Shown here: positions 58,470-64,000 of the stretch, in pieces
How the letters are laid out: the number at the start of each line of letters is the position of its first letter
Position numbering within the stretch: position 1 is the first letter of the stretch
NCBI GenBank assembly: GCA_963652365.1
Contig: CAVJTH010000001.1
Span: 1-64,000, forward strand
Direction of reading: 5' to 3'
Origin: Hallerella sp963652365
Lineage (GTDB): Bacteria; Fibrobacterota; Fibrobacteria; Fibrobacterales; Fibrobacteraceae
Length of the DNA stretch: 64,000 bases
The notes under the pieces: generated by a model
Databases searched by the model: none
Told to the model about the DNA's origin: nothing
The model's input: the letters and a program-made list of their open reading frames with translations, nothing else
Program-made: the position numbers and the translations under genes

Positions 58470-59537
58470 ATGGAATTGAAATGGTGTAATCCCGATGCGG
58501 AATTCGAACGGCTGGTCCTTGCGATCGACGTCGGCGGAACAAACACGAACATCGGCCTTGTCGCCTGCAAGGAAGGAAAGTTCACCCTGGTGATGAAGGC
58601 GGATTACGCTTCCGGGAAAATTTCCGGGCTGGAGGAACCGATTGCGGAAACTCTTCGACTGGCTCTGGAAAAACGCCCGGATCTAAGGCCTAGCCATGCC
58701 TGCATCAGTGCGGCGGGACCCGTCGCGGAAAACCGCTGCACGATGACGAATCTCGCCTGGAAAGTCGATGGCGACGATCTGACGGCAAAGCTCGGATTTC
58801 CCGTGATGGTCGTGAACGATTTCGTCGCGATAAGCTACGGCATTCCGACTCTCGACGTGAACGACGAATCGCAGATATACAAGATGCCGCATCTGGACGG
58901 TTCGACTCCCGAGGCGCAGCCCGCGACAAAGGTTGTCATTGGACCGGGCACCGGCATGGGCGTTTCCTTCCTGGCATACGACGGAAAGAAGCATATCCCG
59001 GCGAGTTCCGAGGGCGGTCACATTACCTTTGCCCCGTTCGATGCGGATTCCCAGGATTTCCGCGACTATATGCAGAAACGGCTTGGACAGGTTCCCGGCG
59101 TGGAACCTCTTTGCGCAGGCCAGGGTCTTGCCCATCTGTATGAATGGTGGCGCGATACGCGCGGAGTTCCCGAGAACGACGCGTTCAGGAAGATCGAGGC
59201 GACCGAGTGGAGCGACCGTCCGAAGTACATCAGCCGCGCGAGCGATACGGATCCTGTCGCTGCCGAAATGATGCGGCTGTGGGTGAAGATGCTTGCCCGC
59301 TATGCAAGCGACATCTGTGCGATGTTCCTTCCGTTTGGAGGTTTCTATCTGGCGGGTGGCGCCATGCAGAAGGATCTGCGCTGGCTTGTGAACGACAGCC
59401 TGTTCATGAAGTTCTTTGAACGGAACTACAATCCGAACATCTTGCCGCTTCTGAAAAAAGTGCCGGTCTATGTCATCAAGGACTACAGCATCAGCCTGTA
59501 TGGCGCGGCAAACGCAAGCGTCAATCTGCAGGCCTAG
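58470..59537 (+). CDS. glk: glucokinase (Glk family)
   Basis: A 355-residue ATP-dependent glucokinase of the bacterial Glk (non-ROK) family, catalysing glucose to glucose-6-phosphate. The phosphate-1 loop LAIDVGGTNTNIGLV (residues 17-31), the substrate Asp in VVNDFVAISYG, GPGTGMGVSFL (GTGLG-type) and the glucose-contact EGGH are all present, with the GGFYLAGGAMQKDL adenosine-binding segment near the end. It is longer than E. coli Glk (about 320) by an insertion before the C-terminus. The neighbouring GT4 gene is separated by 75 bases and a promoter. It supplies phosphorylated glucose for glycolysis and, with GlgE, glycogen turnover. Confidence 0.9.
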   Translation: MELKWCNPDAEFERLVLAIDVGGTNTNIGLVACKEGKFTLVMKADYASGKISGLEEPIAETLRLALEKRPDLRPSHACISAAGPVAENRCTMTNLAWKVDGDDLTAKLGFPVMVVNDFVAISYGIPTLDVNDESQIYKMPHLDGSTPEAQPATKVVIGPGTGMGVSFLAYDGKKHIPASSEGGHITFAPFDADSQDFRDYMQKRLGQVPGVEPLCAGQGLAHLYEWWRDTRGVPENDAFRKIEATEWSDRPKYISRASDTDPVAAEMMRLWVKMLARYASDICAMFLPFGGFYLAGGAMQKDLRWLVNDSLFMKFFERNYNPNILPLLKKVPVYVIKDYSISLYGAANASVNLQA

Positions 59538-59580
59538 AGGCTTTTCGCTCGAAAATGGACGCTTTGTCTCGGCAGGGCGT

Positions 59581-60327
59581 CTATTCGATGCGCAAGATGC
59601 CGAAGGCCGTTTCGAGCGTTTCCCGTTCGATTCCGAAAATCGCATGCAGTCGCTCGATGCGTTCCGAAGGGTCGATGCGCTCTAGGCGGGAACCGTTTCT
59701 GTCGCGAACGAGAAGGTTTCCCTTCTGGTAGTAGTATTGGACGCCCTTTTCCCGGTCGAGCCTGTTCAGAACGGGATAGGTCATCATTTCGCGGTCAAAG
59801 GATTCGCTCCAGTGCGCTTGAAATTCCTGCGGGGAAACGCCGCGCATGTCGAATTCGAAGCGAAGCTTCATCGGGCCGCGCATCGAACCGGTGTAAAGCG
59901 AAAGAACGCCGTTTTCAAGGTCCAGCCGCACGGCGTTCGGAACCAGCGGAAAAAAGGACTGGGACTTTTGAAACGGAATCTCTTCCGGAATCTTGAGCGG
60001 ATCGAAAATCAGGTATCCGGGATCGAGCAGAAAGACTTCTCCGTCGAGCGGGAGCCTGAGTGCGCAGTGGACGTTCTTTTCCGTGCGCTTGTCGCCCATC
60101 AGAAGTCTCGGCGCGTATCCCATGCGGCGAAGTTCCTGGTAGAGGTGCCATGTCAGGCTGAAACAGGTTCCGCCGCCCATCCAGGAATCCAGGTCGTTTT
60201 CGTAGCTGTCGTCGAGCTTCCTTGCCCCGTCGGCGCTTCCTGCCTGGGAATAGCGGATGATTTTTGTCAGGTTCTCGTAGGTGACGTGCGAAACGCGTTC
60301 GCAAAGATCCAGAATTTCTTGTTGCAT
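59581..60327 (-). CDS. arylamine N-acetyltransferase-like protein
   Basis: A 248-residue cytosolic protein with a Cys-His-Asp triad arranged as in arylamine N-acetyltransferases/transglutaminase-like enzymes: GGGTCFSLTWHLYQELRRMGY (Cys55), VHCAL (His87) and FLLDPGY (Asp102). VTYENLTKIIRY also matches the NAT P-x-ENL opening. The C-terminal half is beta-rich and has no clear NAT counterpart. Likely reaction is acyl transfer, but the acceptor is unknown; a transglutaminase-like protease or amidase is the alternative. It starts 20 bases after the NYN gene and is probably in the mnmE-NYN-NAT transcript. Confidence 0.65.
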   Translation of the reverse strand: MQQEILDLCERVSHVTYENLTKIIRYSQAGSADGARKLDDSYENDLDSWMGGGTCFSLTWHLYQELRRMGYAPRLLMGDKRTEKNVHCALRLPLDGEVFLLDPGYLIFDPLKIPEEIPFQKSQSFFPLVPNAVRLDLENGVLSLYTGSMRGPMKLRFEFDMRGVSPQEFQAHWSESFDREMMTYPVLNRLDREKGVQYYYQKGNLLVRDRNGSRLERIDPSERIERLHAIFGIERETLETAFGILRIE

Positions 60328-60347
60328 CGCGAGAGGATTTTAGCGGT

Positions 60348-61061
60348 TCACTTCTTGTTCTTGAAGAACACTTGCCCTTTGGAATTCTTGCGTTCCCCGA
60401 AGTATTCCGTGGCGCGGATCAGCTGCGCCCATTTCGTGTAGCCAAAGCTTCGCGGGCTCAGACGGACCAGCTGGTTTATCTGCTGCGAAATCGCGGAGGC
60501 TTCCGCCCAGCCGTCGTCATCGGACTTTTCGTTGATGGCTTCGCGGATGGCCTTCATGATCTTGCTGTTTCCGCGGAGCTTGTTCTTGTCGATCTTTTCG
60601 ATGGCGCTTGTCGAATCGTCGTTTTCGGTCGGTTCCTTGAACTTGTCGATGTAGGTAAACGTGTTGCAGGAATCGATAAAGGGCTGGGGCGTTTTCTCTT
60701 CGCCAAACCCGATGACCTGCTTGGACTTTGCGCGCAGTTTCATCGCGAGCGGCGTGAAGTCGCTGTCGCTGCTGACGATAGCGAACAGATCGACGTTTTC
60801 CGTAAAGAGGATTTCCATCGCGTCGATCGTCATCGCAAGGTCGGTAGCGTTCTTTCCCCTGGTGTAGGGAAACTGCTGCATGGGCTGGATGGCGAATGGG
60901 TGCAGAACCTTTTCCCAGGGATTTGAACCCTTCCAGTTGCCATAGGCGCGCCGGATGTTTGTCTCGCCGTATTTGGAAAGTTCTTCCATGATACCGTAGA
61001 TGGCATCCGCCTTGGCGTTGTCGCAATCGATGATCAGGGCGATCTTGTTTTCTGTGCTCAT
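60348..61061 (-). CDS. NYN-domain ribonuclease with LOTUS/OST-HTH domain
   Basis: A 237-residue protein of the LabA/DUF88 type. The PIN-like NYN nuclease covers about 1-140: ALIIDCDNAKAD (Asp12, Asp14), NATDLAMTIDAM (Asp74, Asp80) and VSSDSDF (Asp99, Asp101) provide the metal site. A basic C-terminal region (about 165-235) reads as a LOTUS/OST-HTH RNA-binding domain (IMKAIREAINEKSDDDGWAEASAISQQINQLVRLSPRSFGYTKWAQLI). It probably degrades or processes RNA. It lies 17 bases downstream of mnmE; a -7-like TATATTCA lies in that gap. Confidence 0.88.
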   Translation of the reverse strand: MSTENKIALIIDCDNAKADAIYGIMEELSKYGETNIRRAYGNWKGSNPWEKVLHPFAIQPMQQFPYTRGKNATDLAMTIDAMEILFTENVDLFAIVSSDSDFTPLAMKLRAKSKQVIGFGEEKTPQPFIDSCNTFTYIDKFKEPTENDDSTSAIEKIDKNKLRGNSKIMKAIREAINEKSDDDGWAEASAISQQINQLVRLSPRSFGYTKWAQLIRATEYFGERKNSKGQVFFKNKK

Positions 61062-61078
61062 GGGATGAATATAGGATT

Positions 61079-62425
61079 TTACTTTCCGATGCAGAATCCG
61101 TCGAAGATGGTCTGCAAGACATCTTCGCTCGAAATTTCGCCCACGATGGATGCCAGGGAATCTAGAACCGTACGCATTTCAAAGGCGACGAGTTCCACGG
61201 CGGGATTGGTCCTTAGCAAATCCTGGATGCGATCGATCCCGGCGGCGGCTTCGCGGAGGGCGGCGCATTCGCGTTCGCTCGTGATCCAGTAGTCGTCGCC
61301 GCTTTCGCCTTGCGGGAAGAGTTCCTTGTCCAGCTCTTCCCTGAACGCTTCGAGGCCTGCACCGGTTCTTGCCGAAAGCCTGAGCCGTGCGCCACCGGAA
61401 AGGCTCTTGTCGGGAGCGGGTTCCAGGTCCGACTTGGAAAGAACCACCCAGTGCCTTCTCTTTTGGGCTTCGGCGACTTGCCGCTTGGCTTCTTCGGTCG
61501 GGAGCCTTGCGGAATCGACGAGGCAAATGGCGAGGTCCGCGGATTCTATCGCGGTTTCGCTCTGCGCCATGGAGCGCTTGTCCAGATCGCTCTGCGGAAT
61601 TGCGGCAATGCCCGCGGTATCGACGAGCGTCGCTTCACCGGAGGGGAGCGCTAGCGAAACTTCGATAAAGTCTCGGGTCGTTCCCGGGATGTCGCTCACC
61701 AGTACGCGCTCTTCGGCGAGCAACGCGTTCAGCAGGCTGGATTTTCCGGCGTTCGGGGCCCCGTAGAGGACGACGCGCGGCTTTCTGTCGAACGAACCCG
61801 ATTTCCTGAAATGCGCGATCAATCCCCGGAGCCTTTTCTGGATTTCGTCAAAGCGATCCTTCCATCCGCTCATGTCCGGGTTGGCTTCTTCCTCGACAAA
61901 ATCGACGTCGAGCTCGATCCGTGCCGAAATGTCCTTCAGCTTGCGCGAAAGTTCGTGAATCTCCCCGGAAAATCTTCCCGAGAGGATCTTGTGCGCATTT
62001 TCGATGCCGGCGAGCGTCTGGCTGTGGATGATGTCGGCGATGGATTCCGCCTGTGCCAGGTCCATTTTGCCGTTCAGGAAGGCGCGCCGGGTATATTCGC
62101 CGCGGTAGGCGACTCGAACGTTCGGAATCCGGCACATCGCATCGACAAGGCTTCGGGCGATCAGCGGATTTCCGTGGGGAAAAAGCTCCAGCGAATCTTC
62201 GCCGGTGTAGGAATTCGGACCCGCGTAAAAGACGAACACGAGCGAATCGATTCGCTTTCCCGTTTGCGGATGCCGGACGGTCGCAAGGGTCGCCATTCGG
62301 GGCGTAGGGGCTTCCACGCCAAGCATTTTTCGCAAGATGGTACGCGTTTCCGCGCCGCTTACGCGGATGATGGCCAGTGCGGATGTTCCGTTTGGGCTTG
62401 CCTGTGCTACGATTGTCTGTTCCAC
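61079..62425 (-). CDS. mnmE: tRNA uridine-5-carboxymethylaminomethyl GTPase MnmE
   Basis: A 448-residue GTPase acting with MnmG to modify wobble U34 in tRNA. The N-terminal folate domain opens EQTIVAQASPNGTSALAIIRVSG; the helical domain follows; the inserted G domain begins at G1 GAPNAGKSS (222-230), with G3 DTAG and G4 SKSD. The C-terminus is CIGK with the essential cysteine (C445). The start is GTG at 62425. It is divergent to rpmH-rnpA-yidD-yidC, whereas most genomes place mnmE downstream of yidC in the same direction. Confidence 0.96.
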   Translation of the reverse strand: MEQTIVAQASPNGTSALAIIRVSGAETRTILRKMLGVEAPTPRMATLATVRHPQTGKRIDSLVFVFYAGPNSYTGEDSLELFPHGNPLIARSLVDAMCRIPNVRVAYRGEYTRRAFLNGKMDLAQAESIADIIHSQTLAGIENAHKILSGRFSGEIHELSRKLKDISARIELDVDFVEEEANPDMSGWKDRFDEIQKRLRGLIAHFRKSGSFDRKPRVVLYGAPNAGKSSLLNALLAEERVLVSDIPGTTRDFIEVSLALPSGEATLVDTAGIAAIPQSDLDKRSMAQSETAIESADLAICLVDSARLPTEEAKRQVAEAQKRRHWVVLSKSDLEPAPDKSLSGGARLRLSARTGAGLEAFREELDKELFPQGESGDDYWITSERECAALREAAAGIDRIQDLLRTNPAVELVAFEMRTVLDSLASIVGEISSEDVLQTIFDGFCIGK

Positions 62426-62566
62426 GCGTGAAATATAGTTTTTGTTCGCGCCTGTCCCCGAGTCTCGCCGATTCCCGATTTTGAACCGGAAAACGCCTTT
62501 AAATTTTCTTTCCCCGTCCTATCCACATCTTAACCGTAGGCTTTCCTCGGCGAAAAAAGGGCCTCC

Positions 62567-62597
62567 CTTGTGAAATTTCAAAATTTTACTATCTTTG
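62567..62597 (+). promoter_or_regulatory. FCB-type promoter for rpmH
   Basis: CTTG at 62567-62570, 19 bases, then TATCTTTG at 62590-62597, matching TTTG-N19-TAnnTTTG at all but one defined position. It lies 54 bases before the rpmH ATG. A single DnaA-box-like CTATCCACA is nearby at 62519-62527. Confidence 0.65.
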
Positions 62598-62651
62598 TAG
62601 CTCCAAAAAGTTTTTCAATGGCAACGCATTGTTGCCTAAAGGTCTAGAACT

Positions 62652-62807
62652 ATGAAAAGAACATTCCAGCCGCACAACCGCAAGCGTCACAACACCCATG
62701 GATTCCGCGCCCGCATGGAAGATCGCTGGGGCCGCGCGGTTCTCAGCCGCCGCCGCGCCAAGGGTCGCAAGCGTCTCACGGTCAGCGACACCATCTACAA
62801 GAAGTAG
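62652..62807 (+). CDS. rpmH: 50S ribosomal protein L34
   Basis: A 51-residue protein, beginning MKRTFQPHNRKRHNTHGFR and continuing with the canonical R-ARGRK-L-type basic segment (SRRRAKGRKRLTVSD). The length is close to the usual 44-50, with a few extra C-terminal residues (TIYKK). It is the first gene of the rpmH-rnpA-yidD-yidC cluster. A good -33/-7 promoter lies 54 bases upstream. AAAGG precedes the ATG by about eight bases. Confidence 0.97.
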   Translation: MKRTFQPHNRKRHNTHGFRARMEDRWGRAVLSRRRAKGRKRLTVSDTIYKK

Positions 62808-62815
62808 GGCCTGGT

Positions 62816-63154
62816 ATCCCCAGTCTTCGCTCCTTTCGGCTCCAGTCGGAGTCCGATTATCGACAAATAGCCCATCGCGGCAAGCGAGTCCACGCAAAGT
62901 CCTTGACGATGCAGTGGATTGAAAGCCCGGATGGAGTTTGTCGTTTTTGTTTTTTGGCGCGAAAGAAAAACGGATCGGCGGTCTATCGAAACCGCTGCCG
63001 TCGGATTCTTCGCCCTGTCTTTTTTGAAAAGACTTCGACGATCGCCGCTCCCGTGTGGGCGATGATCTTCGTGAACGACAAGGAATGCGAAATGACTTCG
63101 GAGCGCCTGCGCAAGGCCGCCTTTCGCATTTTCGAGAAGATGGGCTGGCGATGA
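62816..63154 (+). CDS. rnpA: ribonuclease P protein component, apparent ATC start
   Basis: Protein subunit of RNase P, which matures tRNA 5' ends. The family motif is clear (CFLARKKNGSAVYRNRCRRILR, the RNR block). Homology extends upstream through FRLQSESDYRQIAHRGKRV, matching the normal N-terminal RnpA segment RL...-DF-rv...GkR. The only in-frame ATG/GTG/TTG is TTG 62903, which would remove that segment and leave 83 residues. From ATC 62816 the chain is 112 residues, the normal length, starting (I)PSLRSFRL; AGGG lies seven bases upstream. Either a rare start codon is used, or an ATG has changed or been misread. It overlaps yidD by ATGA. Confidence 0.82.
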   Translation: MPSLRSFRLQSESDYRQIAHRGKRVHAKSLTMQWIESPDGVCRFCFLARKKNGSAVYRNRCRRILRPVFFEKTSTIAAPVWAMIFVNDKECEMTSERLRKAAFRIFEKMGWR

Positions 63155-63402
63155 GTTTCGGACACGCTCTGGAAGAACTGCTCGTCTTTCCCATCCGAGT
63201 CTATCGGAAAATCCATCCCTACTTTTTTCGGGGCGTTTGCCGGTTTCGCCCGACATGCTCCGAGTATGCGATCGAGGCTATCCGTGTCCACGGAATCTTC
63301 AAAGGTTTCTATCTTGCCGCTTTTCGGATAATCCGTTGCAATCCCTTTTGCCGGGGAGGCTTCGATCCCGTTCCGCCTAAGAAAGAGAAAAAAAGAATAT
63401 GA
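63151..63402 (+). CDS. yidD: membrane protein insertion efficiency factor YidD
   Basis: An 83-residue amphipathic protein assisting YidC. It starts MSFGHALEELLVFPIRVYRKI and has the diagnostic CRFRPTCSEYAIEAIRVHGIFKGFYLAAFRIIRCNPFCRGGFDPVP with three conserved Cys and RCNP/GG motifs. The ATG overlaps the rnpA stop, and its own end overlaps the yidC start by ATGA, giving a fully coupled rnpA-yidD-yidC run. The Lys-rich tail is normal. Confidence 0.95.
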   Translation: MSFGHALEELLVFPIRVYRKIHPYFFRGVCRFRPTCSEYAIEAIRVHGIFKGFYLAAFRIIRCNPFCRGGFDPVPPKKEKKRI

Positions 63403-64000
63403 AAAAGTCAACCGTAATCGGTCTCCTTCTCCTGGTCCTGCTCTTCATCTGGTCGATGACGATTTCCACGAATCGCGCCCAGCAGCAAGCTGTCGAAAAA
63501 TCGAAAACCGAACAGGCACCGTCTGCCCGAAGCGGTTCGCTATCCGTCCCGGAACTCTCCGCTCTGGATACGTCGAAGCTTGTGCCGGCGACACTCGCTC
63601 CCGCCAAGGAAAAGGAAGCGGTGGCGGTCAAGGATTCGGCAACTTCGGATTCCGCAAAGGTGGCGGCCCCGATCGCGCGCAGGAAGATTCGGGTGGAAAA
63701 CGAACATTTCACGGTGGTCTTCGACAATCTCGGAGCGAAAATTTCGAGCATCGTCGTCAAGGCGCTCCCCGATTCCGCAGGAAACTTCCCGGAAATCATC
63801 GGGGATACCGCGTCGGGCGCTTTGGGACTGAAAATCGATAACGTCGATCTTTCGGGGCAGCTGTTCGCCCTTCCGGAGAATACGCCGGATTCCATCGCTG
63901 TCGAGGGCGACACGTCGCTCGTGTTTACGTTTGCCGACCCGAACGGCAACAAGGTGATCCGTCGCTACGGTTTCACCAAGGCGGGCGTCTCCATCGCCCA
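63399..64000 (+). CDS. yidC: membrane protein insertase YidC (5' part, cut by window end)
   Basis: The first 200 residues of YidC. An N-terminal membrane anchor (STVIGLLLLVLLFIWSMTIS) is followed by a Ser/Ala/Pro/Lys-rich linker of about 65 residues and the start of the periplasmic P1 domain (RKIRVENEHFTVVFDNLGAKISSIVVKALP, VFTFADPNGNKVIRRYGF). This Gram-negative type of YidC is expected to reach about 550-600 residues; the insertase core lies beyond the window. It inserts membrane proteins alone or with SecYEG. Confidence 0.96.
   Translation, partial: MKKSTVIGLLLLVLLFIWSMTISTNRAQQQAVEKSKTEQAPSARSGSLSVPELSALDTSKLVPATLAPAKEKEAVAVKDSATSDSAKVAAPIARRKIRVENEHFTVVFDNLGAKISSIVVKALPDSAGNFPEIIGDTASGALGLKIDNVDLSGQLFALPENTPDSIAVEGDTSLVFTFADPNGNKVIRRYGFTKAGVSIA

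Noticed and set aside
62519..62527. DnaA box suggesting an origin
   Set aside because: A single one-mismatch CTATCCACA is expected by chance in 64 kb; no cluster or AT-rich unwinding element is seen.
1..64000. tRNA or rRNA genes
   Set aside because: No cloverleaf with TTCGANNC arm and no rRNA-like conserved stretch was found in the gaps read on both strands; a covariance scan would be needed to exclude them fully.

Overview
The window looks like a chromosome segment from a Gram-negative member of the FCB group, most probably Fibrobacterota (a Fibrobacteraceae-like genome). The reasons are an outer-membrane/LPS gene set (lptC-lptA-lptB, an MCE protein, many lipoproteins), FCB-typical families (DUF4954, DUF3943, CotH plus lamin-tail lipoprotein, Rpn nuclease), and several promoters fitting the Bacteroidota-type TTTG-N19-TAnnTTTG consensus. 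No rRNA or tRNA gene and no CRISPR array was seen. Most genes are GC-rich. Three stretches are visibly more AT-rich and look acquired: 0.7-6.7 kb, 17.1-19.5 kb and 32.6-37.5 kb.

Layout. 0-0.7 kb: a single-gene IS200/IS605 element with both end hairpins. 0.7-6.7 kb: an AT-rich island with a small secreted protein, a very large secreted heparinase II/III-like protein and two tandem paralogous lipoproteins. 6.8-16.9 kb: acyltransferase, secA-tmk, a DUF3943 protein, a degenerate nucleotidyltransferase with a textbook FCB promoter, a LpoA/LivJ-like binding protein, YggU, DivIVA and a small membrane protein. 17.1-19.5 kb: a type II restriction-modification pair. 20-25.9 kb: MacB-type ABC transporter, GlgE, a HAD hydrolase, an M23 peptidase and a small coiled-coil protein. 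26-32.5 kb: a 48-residue membrane protein, dnaN, an OLD-family ATPase-nuclease, trkH-trkA potassium uptake and a bile-acid/sodium-symporter-like carrier.

32.7-37.5 kb holds one 1614-residue polypeptide that joins a DEDD exonuclease, a RecQ helicase and a UvrD-type helicase. 37.6-39.1 kb holds a two-gene operon, a YhhQ queuosine-precursor transporter and an SDR oxidoreductase, behind a preQ1-I riboswitch that ends exactly at the start codon. 39.4-47 kb is the conserved lptC-lptA-lptB-rpoN cluster followed by hpf-hprK-MCE, with an Rpn nuclease gene placed between rpoN and hpf. 47-54 kb: CotH lipoprotein, murJ and, convergently, leuS. 54-60 kb: an M48-like peptidase, DUF4954, a GGDEF-like small protein, a GT4 glycosyltransferase and glucokinase. 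59.6-64 kb: a NAT-like protein, a NYN-LOTUS RNase and mnmE on the minus strand, then rpmH-rnpA-yidD-yidC on the plus strand, yidC being cut by the window end.

Functional themes are envelope biogenesis (Sec, YidC/YidD, Lpt, MurJ, M23, MacB, MCE), carbon storage and signalling (GlgE, Glk, HprK), and genome defence or repair (R-M, OLD, the exonuclease-RecQ-UvrD fusion). The observations most worth a second look are the triple helicase/nuclease fusion, the preQ1-controlled SDR, a dispersed intergenic repeat family found at three loci, and rnpA, whose homologous reading frame begins at an ATC codon.
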